Source: Bicyclus anynana (taxonomy: Eukaryota > Arthropoda > Insecta > Lepidoptera > Nymphalidae). Taken from it: a DNA stretch of 64,000 nucleotides. The translations under genes and the position numbers were made by a program. The notes below the pieces were generated by a model. That model saw only the letters and a list, made by a program, of their open reading frames with translations, was not told where the DNA came from and ran no database searches. The stretch is from contig NC_069108.1 in assembly GCF_947172395.1 (NCBI RefSeq), positions 186,001 to 250,000 of the forward strand, given 5' to 3'. Shown here in pieces: positions 8,577-22,300 of this stretch; position 1 is the stretch's first letter; each line of letters opens with the position of its first letter.

Positions 8577-11500
8577 GTTGGTTGACCATTGCCAGGTTGG
8601 TTGACCATTGCGAACTATAACTATTTTTAATGTATTATTTTTATTCTTTGATAAGTTTAAACACTATAATCAATTAAGAAAGATTTAAGATTCTATATTG
8701 ATATTTTCTGTGAAAGATGGGCCAATCCTAGTGGCAATCCTGTCAAGTACAATTGGACATATACAAGGCAAGATTGAATATGCAGAAAATATAAAGTCAA
8801 ATTCAAAGTCAAAATTCATTTATTTCAAATAGGCTTAGTTTACAAGCTCTTTTGAAACGTCCGGTAATAATATTAAACTTAAGATAATGGTGATAATAAT
8901 CATTCGAAAACTTAAAATTAAAGTTACGAGGGTTCCAAACGCGCCTCATAGGCAAGCGCATCCCATCTTAGACCTCTTCAATGTTTTCCAGCTATGATGA
9001 TTGTAGTCAAGAGCAAGCGTATACCATTGAAATTTGTGAAAATTACGTTGAAAAGTAATTATTTTTTATTCTAAAAACAAAGAAGTAAAATTTAGATATA
9101 CCTTCCTTTACTAACAGAAGTGCCTTCGTGACGTCACCGTACCCTCTGATACTGAGCATCGAGAACCACTGCAGCCTGCCGCAGCAACAAGTCATGGCGA
9201 GCACTTTTGAGGTCAGTGGCTCTACTGTCAGCAAAACTGTATTAAAAAAACTTAGCGCGATGTCGCCTGGCAGATGTAAAACATCGAAATTATCATGTAA
9301 TAGCTTTTATACCCGCAGTTTCACCTGCATGGTTTCCATTTTTGTGAGAATACGAGGATAAAATATAATTTACTCACTGATAATGTAGCATTCCATTGGC
9401 GATTTTTCAATCGCAACAAACAGAAACCAAGCCGTGTTGCTTGTAATTTATTTTATATTATTTTACTTGCTTTACTAGTTCTGTTTTCATCCAGGCAGTG
9501 TTCGGAGATCAACTGGTGACGTCATTCCTGTTCGAAGTTGACTACACGGACGAGCCGCGCTTGCCCAGCCCCGAGCAGTTGAAATACAAGGTCAATTATT
9601 CTTTTACTAATTTAAGTAATTGCTCTATGGAAAGAGATTTTCAAATAAAACAGTTATTGACACTGAGTTATAAAAACAACCCTTGGCCGATTTAAAAATA
9701 GGAGGACGTTCTAAATTTGTCGCAAATTTGGAATGAAGACTGGAAAAAGTCATAACTCTTGCGCAATATGTGAAAAAAATATTTACTCGTAGACGAAGTC
9801 ACGGGCTCTCAGATAGTATTAAAAAGACAATAGTTTATGTGAAGCTTGTCATCTTAGTCGCAAACATGATTATTGTTTGTAAAAGAACTAATAATAATCG
9901 TTTCTAAAATCGAGTAGATAGGCTGTACTTCTAAACTGAAACAAAGAGGATACAACTTCTATATAATTTAGTTTGACAACGTAGTTTTTATGTTATGATT
10001 TTGACCTCAGACCATTAGTTATTAATGGTCAAAGACCTTATACTTATAACAAGACTGTGCACCTAAAATTTTTGCTAAGCTAAAATGAGATCTAGTCTTA
10101 TTGACTTAAGGTAGCTATTTTTTTATAGGTGATAGCTAGCAAAAAGCGGTCCTGGCGAGAGGGCTCCCAATGGTTGTGTGTCCTTGTCTGACGTCTTGCC
10201 AGCTTAACTAATTATTGGGTTTGATAGAAATGGTAGAAAATTTTATATTTTGCATTTTATGATTTACCAAAACAAACAATCCATAATCTTTGAAACTTAT
10301 TTTAATATTTATACGGTTTATATAAATAATAATTATTTCGTTGTATTTAAATCATAATCTTTTAAAACTGAGTAAAAGTAATACTTTAAAATTTTAGACT
10401 GGTAATATTAAATGCAAGATGGCGGTTTGTTTCTGTTTACTTGTTTGGTTAATTTTCGTGCTTTGATTTGCGATTTCATAAATTTTCCTATTTAACCTGT
10501 ATGTTTTTCATGAAAAATGGTGAATTCATATTGTGACCGGGTGCACAAAAGAGTCATATCCTGGTAGCAGCTTTTCTTTCCACGGGAAAGTGAAAACAAC
10601 AATAATATTCTTTAGGGTCACCATGAAATAAGTAGATCAAAGATTTTTCAAGTTTCGTACTGTGGTCTCGTAGTAATAGTTAGGTTGATACTATATAAGT
10701 ACCGACTTACTTTAAATTACCTTGAAAATTTAAATCTTGTAACGCCTTTTTCACATAATTTTAATAATAATTTTTACTCGAAAATTAATACCTTTGTGTT
10801 TGTACAAATATAACTTTAGACAAAATTCAGTTTAGATTTTTTTTTTAATATTAAATTACGATCTTTGCCTGTCCCCGAATTTAGTTGGGGAAAAATTAAA
10901 AAAAATATTTAACTCTTCACAGCTGATGACAGCAGTTCTAATTTTAAAGTTCATTCCGGCCCTTAATTGCTTTAATTCCGGTGGGAAGTAATTTGTATGA
11001 GTTATTCCCTCCCTATGGTGGGAAGCAGCATTTTCCACCCAATACTCAGATCAAAACAACACTGCTTTCCAAGTATGAAAAATTAAAAAAAATATTCCAA
11101 TTTAAGTCTTTCTTTTAATCCAAGTGTAAGTGAGCACATTCTAAAATAATATATTTTTACTCACAATAAATTAGGAAGATGTAGGTAGCATAGTTATGTA
11201 GCATCAATATTTATTAGTATACTTATACAATCGTTTTTAAAAGCTATTTGTACTGTGTCCTGATTTGTCATGGTCACCTAATTAGAAAAGGACACACAAC
11301 CATGGAGAGCCCTCTCCACTATGGCCCTCTCGCTCGGACCGTTTTCTTCGCCATAGTCAAAGATTACAGTGTATTATTGGAAATTGGCCATAGTGCACAG
11401 TCTAGTTATAAGTATAAGGTCTTTGTTAATGGTCTAAGGATTTTGACATAAATACTTTTAGGATTTTTTATGTATCTTTATTACTATATTTAATCTTATT

Positions 11501-13290
11501 GTTTTGATTTCCAGGTATTAATAAAAAACAAAAAGATGTTACCAGTGGAGTCGAGTCCCACGATAGGACTGACGGGCGCCAGCTCCGCGCAGGCGTACGG
11601 CGGCACCATGGCCACGGCCTTCAGGTATAGACAATGTAGAATACACCTCAGATGAATTGACACTACCAGCTAGACAGTTTGTTTTAAAACTAGCGGAAGC
11701 CCGCGATTTTGTTCGCGTGAATGAGTATATATGATGTGTATCAGCATCACTCTCTTGGCACGTTAAGTAAAGTTCGGCCGCTCAGAGATTGCGTTTCTGA
11801 CAGGTCAGGGCTCAGTGTAGACGCCTGTTTGCGCCGCCGTCTGTCGGCACGGCCGAGTCAGTGACTCACTGCCATAGATGATACATTATATATGCCATCT
11901 AGCACAATAGTACTCTCCGCACTCTTCAGTGTTAGTAAACTACCCACATTGTGGACAATTACACACAATATGTAGAGTATTGTTTCGACGGTTCTCAACC
12001 AAAGATTTACGATTCGGTACAAGTTAATTCTATGTTTCTCAACAGAGACATCCCGGGTTTGCTTCCCAGCACGGGTCAGTTTAGGATTTGATATTTTCTA
12101 TTACCTATTACCGTGCCGCCAAACGATTTAGCGTTCCGGTAGGATGATGCGTAGAAATAGAATAAATTTGTAGTTTCCAAATAATCTATCCATCTTAGAC
12201 TGCATCATTACTTAACATCAAGCGAGCTCACAGGTTAGGTTTAACTTCGCACAGAATATAATAAAAATTTTAATAAAAAAATACAACCGACTTCAAAACC
12301 TAAAAACGTACCCATTAAACTAAAAAGTGAAAAATAACATCATAATATGTTCTACCTGCTGATCAGTATGAAGGCGGTGCTAAGCCGGTGATGTATTAAT
12401 TCAAGCCATGTGAGAATATCTTACAGATTTAGATTTTGCAGACAGTGTTGTTTCATGTGGTCCTGTCAGAAATGGCTTTAATTAAGACAACACCAGCTAA
12501 GCACCGCCTTCATACTGATCAGCAGGTAGAACATATTATGATGTTATTTTTCACTTTTTAGTTTAATGGGTACGTTTTTAGGTTTTGAAGTCGGTTGTAT
12601 TTTTTTATTAAAATTTTTATTATTTTTCCATTTTTAGTGTAAAATTTCATCTCAAACGAATACATCAGACCCCTAATGACAGTCACAACCCATCTTGGTA
12701 CAAAATTCTCAGCAATACAAATTAATCAAGCCCAAGCACAAGGTAGCTACCGTAAACCGTTAAGGAGTTCCCTTAATTGACCTTGGTCTTCATCATCAGA
12801 CCCCTAATAACAGACACAACTCATATATTTAGAAAGTTCTCAGCAATACGAATTAATCAAGGCCAAACACAAGGTAGTTACTGTAAACTGTTAAGGAGTT
12901 CCCTTAATTGTCCTTGGTCTTCATCACCAAACCCCTAAATGACAGTCACAACCTATCTATGTGGAAAGTTCTCATTAATACAAATTAATCAAGCCCAAAC
13001 ACAAGGTAACTGCTGTAAATCGCCGAGGAGTTCCCTCGTCTGTTTTATGGCTCCATCATCAGATCGACTTTAAACCTTCATGAAATTATAGTGCTTAAAA
13101 GTACTAAATGGAAAAGTATACGAACACACTAGACACTCATATAATTTTCGAAAGTTCCCCTCAATTTCTCCAGGATTCCACCATCAGATCTTGACATGAT
13201 GGCAATGGGACCAAATGGGGGCTATACCGTTTCAAACAAAAAAATAATTTTTGAAATCGGTCCAGGCGTCTTTGAGTAATCGGTGTACAT

Positions 13291-13331
<41 letters not shown>

Positions 13332-16300
13332 CGACCGAATTGAGAACCTCCTCCTTTTTGAAGTCGGTTAAAAAAGAGCACAATTGTCCACAACGTGGGT
13401 AGTCATGTCCAACGCCGTGGCAGGTCCAACGGCGCGCGGCACACCAGCGCGTCGCTGCCCGACGCCAGCCAGCGCACCAGCTCCATCATGTCCAACCAGT
13501 CGGCCGGCTCCTCGCTCACCGACTACTTCTCCGACGAGGACTACGACGAGGACGACGACTTCGACGGTAACTACGAGTCTTTTATAACTTTTTTTAGTCA
13601 TTCAACATTGTATGTCCGACGAAATACATATATGTGATAATTGTTCCGCAGCTTATAAGTGAATTAGTAGCAGACAGACTAACTTGTATTATAGGACTCA
13701 AAAGGTGATTACAAATATAAGAAAACTAATGTCGAACAAAGGTTATGATTCACAACATTTGTCAGGACAACTTAATTAACAAATCAAACTGTAACCAAAA
13801 TAAGACCCTAGAATGGCAGAGAATGACCTTGAGTGGAGTGACGTACTTGTGAACGATGTGTGTAGGGTTAAAGGTATCTTTGACTGATATCAAACACTCC
13901 CCTTTTCCACTCAAGTCACTCTCCCCGCCTATCCCAAGTAACCCATAAAGGATAACACAACAAGAGATGTGGACGGCTCGAACGCCACGAGCATACTGAA
14001 GCCAACACGAGATCGAGCGACGTCATATCCGTCACAGACTACTATTTCCAACACTAAACGGCGATAACACTTGTATTTCTAGAACTTCGCGCAGTCTGAA
14101 CATTCTCGTATCAATTATTTCTAGAAAAAGAACTGCACAAAATCCTGAACTCGTTGGAGGAGAAGGTCGGTCGGACGTCCCTGTCGCTCTACCAGAGCTT
14201 CCGCAGGAGCGAGCGAGAGGACGCGAGCGGGGTGAAGCACGCGCCGCCCAGGAAGAGGAGCAACCAGATCGCCAGGGAACTGAGTGACATGGTCACATAT
14301 GTTCAGGTGAAACATAGAACGAAATACCTTACATCTTATGTACCGATGAATGAAAAACTCACAACTGATGCATCTCACCTTCCCGGACGCACGATTATAC
14401 ATTTGCGCAGTCTTTTCCCCCGTCGCCCGCATATCATGGGAGTGTCTTCAACGAACTTGTTAGACCACGACGCCGGCCTATTCACTAACTATGGCGGAAA
14501 TAATATATCCACTAATGTAATTAACACCAAATCATTAACAATTGCATGTTTTTGCTTATTCCGTAAAGCCCATCGTTGACGAAAATCGCAAAAAAAAAGA
14601 AACAAATTAAAAAAAGTTGTTTGTGTTTGTTTATCGTCTAAAAATACCTATAAGCACTTGACAAACCGTTATTTTAAAATCATAGAAAGACATTTCGATT
14701 TTATTTATAGGTATGTATTGATGATGCGTTGATGTGTTAACGATGTGTTGACGAGGTATTGGTGATGTGTTAACGATGTATTCGTGATGTGTTGGTTGTT
14801 CGCAGGCGATAAAGTTCCGCGGGCTCAACCCGCTGTCCCCCCGGAGCTCCATCAGGCGGCCCGGCGGCGCCAAGGAGCCCCCCGCCGGCGCCTGCAGCAG
14901 CTTCGAGTCCTCGGAGAGCAGCGACAGCACCGGCACGGTACCTTGCACACCATATCACCATATCCGAGGAGTTCTCGCATTTGCGCTGGGGATCGAACCC
15001 ATGACCTGCTTAACTTAAATTACAGCGTTTGCATTTGTGACATAGATCATCGGACATCATCATAATCATTATCAACCTATATTCGATTTATTGCTGAGCT
15101 CGAGCCTCGTCTCAGAATGAGAGGGGTTAGGCCAATAGTCCACTACGCTGGCCCAATGCGGATTGGCAGACTTCACACACGCAGGGAATTAAGAAAGTTG
15201 TCAGGTATGCAGGTTTCCTCACGATGTTTCCCTTCACCGTTTAAGACACGTGATATTTAATATCATCTTCACACCCTCCAGAAGTCATAGCCACTGGTCT
15301 ATCGCGGCGTCCAATCGACGGACACTAAAAATATATTAATATGGTGTCTCACAAATTAATCGATGCGTCAGGTGACACAAGAGCTGGAGTTTATTTGGCC
15401 CAAAGCATAACCTGTTAACACCGACGTAGCGACCGGTCGTCAAACACAGGAGTCTCGCCTGGGCTATTACGCCCTATGTGACAAACCGTTGTCGCGCTCT
15501 TCCAATTGATTTGAAACCGTGTTTAGCATGACTTAGAGATGAACTGGTGCCCGCAGCAGCAGCTGGCGGCGGGCGGCGCGGGGCGCGCGCGCTGCCTCAG
15601 CACGCCGGCCGCGCACCACCCCTGCTACCGCTGCTCGTCCGTCAACGAGGCCATCGCCAAGAAGATCTGCCGCAAGCACCCGCTCGCGCTCATCGCGCAC
15701 ACCGAGACGCAGCTCGTGCGGACCTATCCCGCCGGGTCGGTGCTGCTTCTCTTGGCTATCAGCATCATCATGTCAGCCGATGGACGTCCACTGCAGGACA
15801 TAAGTCTTTTGTAGGCACTTCCAAACATCACGATACTGGGCCGCCTGCATCCAGCGAATGTCTGCGACTCGCTTGATGTCGACAGTCCACCTGGTCGAGG
15901 TCGACCAACACTGCGCTTACTAGTGTGGGGTCGCACTTTGGGACCCCAACGTCCATCGGCTCTTCGAACTATGTGCCCCACCCATTGCCATTTCAGCTTC
16001 GAAACTCGTGGAGCTATGTCGGTGACTTTGGTTCTTCTGCGGATCTCCTCATTCCTGATTCGATTACGCAAGGATACTCCTAACATAGCTCGTTCCATCG
16101 CTCGCTGTGTGACTCTGAGCCTTCTTATGATTCCCATAGTTAGCGACCAAGTCTCAGATCCATAGGCCATGACTTTTATGTATACCAAGACAAATTATCA
16201 CGGAAAAATCCATAGTTCCTTCGAGATTTGTGAAAAACTGAACAACAGGCTGACAAAGTTACGAGCGTCCGCTAGTTGCGTATTCAACTTGATGATAAAC

Positions 16301-19300
16301 TGGTACATCGTTCGTTGCAGCCTAAGAATAGACTCCTCGAACTTCGACCCGGTGACCTTCTGGTCGTGCGGCGTGCAGCTCGTGGCGCTCAACTACCAGA
16401 CGGAGGACGCGGCCATGGCGGTCAACGCTGCCATGAGCGAGAGCAACGGCTGCCTCGGCTACGTGCGCAAGCCGCGCGTCATGTGGGACCCGGCGCACAT
16501 CGCTTACAGGAGGTAGCACCGCACTACCCCACACACGCTGGCCCACACACACTGCTCCACACACACTACCCCACACACGCTGGCCCACACACACTGCTCC
16601 ACACACACTACCCCACACACGCTGGCCCACACACGCTGGCCCACACACACTACCCAAGTGAGAGGCGACAAGCTTATATTTGCGACGGAACTTCTCCTAG
16701 AGCTTCGCCGCATAGAGAAAAGTGAAGAAGAAGGTAAGACTTGAAACATCTGAAGGAGCAGTAGTGCAAGACCCTCTCTCTGCGAAGTAACGCCTAAAGG
16801 CGGGTCCACGGGAGACAGAAGCCAAAGACCAGACGATGAGGTTTTTTAATCGCTAGTGTTTACCCGAGTCCGACTTACCGAGGCATAACATCAAGTCCTG
16901 ACGATATGTAAATTGTATTTTTTCGAAACCTCTGAGGACTACCCCACACCACAGTCCACTAAACTGTACAACACAATGTCCTGCGATTGTAAACCTTAAG
17001 CACTTACCACTAAGGTCTCTTGTAACGGGATCCTTCACGTCCAGGTTCAATCCAATGGACAAGGAGTTCGACGGCATCCACGCCGCGCAGCTGACGCTGG
17101 CCGTCATATCGGGCCAGTACGTGGCGGAGAACGTCTACTCGTTCTACAACGCGTACGTGGAGCTGGAGGTGCTGGGCGTGCCCGCAGACTGCCGGAAGAT
17201 CAAGACGCGAGTGGCGCGGCGGAACGCACTCAACCCTATATGGAACGAAACTTTCACTTTTAAGGTACCTACATTTTTTTTGCAAATACAGTGGCCTGTA
17301 ACCAAGTGGCAAGTCGGTTCTCTTTCTACGATCGCAAACGTTTCGAAAATTCAAAAGATGGGTATGACGTTTGCTATCGACAGGTCACGTGGTCGAGTCG
17401 TCGATCGGATCTGTCATACTCACACATTCTTCTAGTTTTCGAAAGTTTGTAGAAAGAGAATCGACGTGCCACATGGCTACATGCCAGTGATTTCCAACTT
17501 ATGTTTATAGTCTTAAAGTTCTGGCAAAAATCACTGACGGGAATTCACATCTTAAAGAAGTTCCCAGTATAAGCGTTTAGAGAGTATCTTTCGCCCATGC
17601 GCTAAGAGAGTTTCTCCAGGATAAGAGTTTAAGGAGAATCACCAGCACTCAGGGAATTGCTTTAGTATCGGCGTTGACTATACACTTAAGTTATTTTCAG
17701 TATATTTTTTAAATCTAGATAAACCCGTGTTTGACCATGATCTAATGGTAGAAGGGTAGATATGGTCTAAGAGGGGACACGCTTGCGTAGAGATGCATAA
17801 TGTTTTAAGGATACCTATTTATACTAATATGTTTGAAAAAGAGTTGAACAGTTTGTTTGTTTGTTTGATTGACTAGGAACTACTGGTCCGATTTGAAAAA
17901 TTCTTTCAGTGTTAGATAGCCCATTTATCGAGGAAGGCTACTAACGTTAGTAATCGTAGAGTTATATGAGTCAGGACTCAGGAAACATCAGATTTGGAAA
18001 GAGTGAGATCATGGTCAATCGCGAGCCTATCTTGCATAAAATACCAGTCTCTGCGATTGCAGGTGAACTTCCCCGAGCTGGCGTTCGTGCGCTTCGAAGT
18101 GTACGACGCGGACACCAACTACATGCTGTCGCAGCGCGTCATCCCGCTGCAGTGTCTGCGCCCGGGCTACCGGCACGTGCGCCTCAGGTGCGGGGTTGTT
18201 GATGTGTTGTAACGGGGTGTTCGGAACATCCCAACAGTGAACAATTGTGAAGTAAACCAAGTCCAACACGAAAAATGGCGCTATTCATTTTCAAGATTTG
18301 GTTCATGTGTTATTTAATTTTAGAAAGAAGTTTATTTCAGTCTTCTTCTACTTCGTTTTTTTGAATGCATGTGTGCGGGGCACATGGATCAAAGAACCAA
18401 TAGACGTTGGGGTTCAAAGGTGTTGCAATATCGACCCCGCACAGAAAAACGCAGTATTGGTCGACTGACGATATCAAACGAGTCGCAGGCTTTCACTGGA
18501 TGCAGGCGGCTCAGGATCGTGATAGAGGCCTTTGTCCATCGGCTGATTTGTGGTGTGATGATGGGCTCCGGCAACGTTTCAGATCTCCGACCAACCAGCC
18601 GCTGAACATGGCGTCGCTGCTGGTGTTCTCGCGCTGCGGCGAGGAGCTGGCGGGCGAGCGCTGCCGCGCCGACGCCGAGCCGGGCGAGCCGGCGCAGCGC
18701 CGCAAGATCCACTTCCTCATGGTGCACGCGGTGCTGCCCGCCGAGCCCTACTCCATCCTGCGCGTCACCCACGACACCACCGCCAACGAGGTCGGCGACA
18801 CGCGCTTCTTGTTCAAACTGCACTATCTCCACTACATCATCATTAACGACCCATATTCGGTTCACTATTAAACACAGATCTCCTCACAGAATTATATACC
18901 TCGCTGGCACAATTACAGTTTGCCAGACTTCAACCACGTAGAGAATTAAGAAATTCTCTGGTATGCAAGTTTCCTCATGATGTTTTTCCTTCACCTTCAT
19001 TCGAGGCAAGCCGCGGTTCGTATAATTCGGAAATTTTTTGTCGCAATGTGACCTTACTTCGACCAAATTTACCTATTTTCCACATAAGCATCAGCTGTGC
19101 TCTTAGGACAGAAGTGTTCCCAGTATGGTTATGATTCTGGATATTGTCAGGAGGTTTGATGATCATTTATAGCCCCACCTTCTCCAATATCGATTAGGAC
19201 TATTTTGCTACTTTGAAGAACTGATATTCAAACGATAGCATCCAAAATTGTAAAATAAATCTCAGATGATGTTGCCTCAGTTAAGCGGATTGGTACAAAC

Positions 19301-22300
19301 GTTGGCGACCATTGCTGCAGGCTATCGCGCAATGCCTCACGAAGGCGGGCGTGTGCAAGTCGTCGCGCGGCAGCTACGTGCTGGTGGAGGAGGTGCCGTC
19401 GCGCGCGCCCACGCAGCGCGTGCTGGCGCCGCACGAGCGCGTGCTGAAGGCGTCCACCGCGCGCCCCGGCGCCAGGCTGCTGCTGAAGAGGGTGGGCGAC
19501 GACCCCAGCAGCCGGGCCTGGCTGACGAGCATAAGGTATCATTTTTATATAAGGAATCTGGTCAAGCTTCACACTTCACTTGTACACATCTTCCTTACCA
19601 TACCCCTAATCTATCCCTACCATACCCCTACCCTACACGGTGATACACCCTCGTGCCTAAGAGAGTACACTAAGCCACCAGTCGCGATCACTAACCTTAA
19701 CATTTGGTGATCATTATAGAAACATCACCCTGAACTCTCTAACTTCTCTTCAATACTTCTCTTAAGGGGCGAGGTCTGATAATGCTATCATGATTACAAA
19801 GAGTCCTAGTGACACGTGTGGTGGCGCAGGTCGGCGTCGACGGACCGGTCGCGCGACGCGTCGGTGCCGTCGGACGACGAGTCGAGCGCGCAGGAGGAGC
19901 CGCGCAAGCCGCCCGACAGCTTCCTGGTGTGTGTGCACAACGTGTGCCACGAGATACCCTACGCCATACTGAAGGTACGGCTGTGACTGCTGCTGTCACC
20001 GGTGAGGCTCAACACTCCACTCGAGGGGAGATGACTAGACGATAGCAAGAGATCGGGGTTGAGGTGATCGTGGCATAAGATTCTCGGAGGTATAGGAACA
20101 ACGAATTGCAGTACTTTAGCTCCCTAGTTCGTGCTTTACATCAGATCCTCATGGCACCCGGTTGTGCTCAATCACTCCTTGTCGTCAGACAGGGATCACG
20201 TGCTGCGGTCCTCTGTGCAAGATCCTATGGCGACAAATTTTGGATGGGATAGTACATGGAGAGACGTGATCAGTCTTTCCCCAATTCAGCCTAACCACAA
20301 AGTTGGTTAAGCTTTCTTTATTCAATGACAAGTTAGCCCTTGACTGTGACTCACCTGATGTTGTGAGTACATGACAAAGCAGTCTAAGATGGAAGATGGA
20401 CGGTTCCTACGCGGTATCGTACCAGAACGCTAAATCGTTTGACCAAATCGTTGGTACGTTTTCCCGATAAATTATCGTTTATGCCACATCTCGGTCATCT
20501 CAGCCTGTATATCTATATATGCCTACCTCCAATTACTGCACTAGTGCATTTACTTTTTGACGAGTAGTGTCCGCCCGCAGGTGCCGCTCGGAGCGACAGC
20601 GTCCTACGTGATCTACCAGGCGCTGACCAAAGCCAGATGTCAGGACGATCCCAAACGGTGACAATTATGATATCTTGCATCAACACGTTAAATTATAGGT
20701 CCCACAAATCCAAGCTGTTCTCCTGTATCTTGACAAATGACATTCTACCGTTCAGCACATCTTCATCAGTTTTCTAGTAATGCTGATATGGCACTTTGTT
20801 TAATAGATGGTCAAATATTTAGATAAATACGTGGATTTTGTTACGCGAAGTTTAAAATACTATATGCATATAGTATTTTAAACTTCGCTCTTAAAATTTA
20901 GTTTTAATTTACAGACACAGACAGTTCACACTTGTATTATTGTAATGTTCATAGGTTCGTTCTGGTGGAGGAGTTGGAGTGGGGCGGGCGCGCGGGCGGG
21001 GGGCCGCAGCACCGCGCGCTTGCTGATGATGAAGTGGTGTACGCGGCGCAGGTGGGTACTGGGTACTCTGCCTGCTCAACGGTGCCTTATGGATACGTGA
21101 AACATTCACAGAAGTAGGATCATCATCATCATCATTAACAGCCGATGGACGTCCCTGGACATAGACCTTTTCCATGGAGTTTCATACACCACGGCCTCCA
21201 ACGTCCAGCGGTTCTCTGCAACCCGCTTAATGTCCTCAATCCACCTTGTGGGAGATCAGCAACCCGCTTAATGTCGTCAATCCATTTTGTGGGAGATCGG
21301 CCAACACTGCGCTTTCCGGTGTGCAGTCATCATTCCAGCATCTTGGGGCACCCACGTCCATCGGCTTTTTAAACTATATGCTGCGCCCATTGCCACTTCA
21401 GCTTCGTGACTCGCTTAGTTACATCACTTAAGTTCCTCTGCAAATCTCCTCATTTCTGATTCGATCACACAGAAAAACTCCAAGCATAACTCTCTCCATT
21501 ACCCGCTGAGTTACTTTAAGCGTTTTTATGAGGCCCATAGTAGACAACACGAATTGACCCATGTTAGCTTCAGCGTTATCTATGTTCTGTGAATTGGCCC
21601 ATGTTTGTTCGCAGGCGGGCTGGAAGACGCTGGGCCGCTTCGTGCTGCAGGAGCGCGGCAGCTGCGCGCCCCTGCCGCGGCACCGAGCCTGCATCGCGCG
21701 CATCACGCGCGGCCTCAGCATGACGCGCGGCGCCATCATCGGTGAGATGGCGTCTCCTGTCTGCCAGTCTACGGAACATTTTGGGTAGAGCGTCTAAGAA
21801 TCGGACCTCGGCTCAGAAGGCCGTGCGGGTGCTTTAACCTGAGTGTATCAGTCCTGATGCTCACAGGGATAAAACATATGTCCGGATGCCGTTGATAATA
21901 ATCGGGGACTTTTTCGTCACACCCTTTTAAAGGCTGACTGAAAACCAGCGCTGCAGCTAGCTGCAGCTTTAAGCTGAGTGGGAGACCTTTATTTGGTCAG
22001 TGCGCTTTTACTTTCACTTTTCTTCTTCGTTGTTAAATATAAAAGCTTAGTTTTAAGTTTACTGACCAAATAAAAATATTTTTCTTTCTTTTTTCACAGG
22101 CGAAAAGTTGTGTAGTTTTATTTTGCCTGAGAAGCGTGAATTGTAGTTGTGTGTGCATTAGGATGGTAAAAGACGTTATAAATCTATTGACGTCTATAAA
22201 TTGCTGTTGTGTTGGGAGTATAGTTACAATCCTCGTTCTATACTATTGCTATTCATTTATATATCCACAAACTTTTGTGGTGCTGTAATTTCTGTATGTG

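Larger units (their letters stand above)
11939..13403. mobile_element. Composite TIR/foldback element ending 20 bp before an exon
   Basis: A 22-bp terminal inverted repeat (11939-11960 and 13382-13403, one mismatch) encloses inner inverted arms of about 120 bp (12275-12400 and 12500-12620). It also holds a three-copy 131-bp tandem repeat, a 34-base A run, and a right end with the lepidopteran-type motif tttttgaagtcggtt. No transposase ORF. It includes a SINE2 scrap at about 12105-12240. It may be several insertions rather than one unit. Confidence 0.55.

Noticed and set aside
13384..13601. Overlapping open frames on both strands at exon e
   Set aside because: They are shadows of the GC-rich, low-complexity acidic exon; only the plus frame that joins neighbours in phase is kept.
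16276..16809. Long repetitive open frames on both strands near 16.5 kb
   Set aside because: They arise from the 42-bp minisatellite, whose length is a multiple of three and so keeps frames open.
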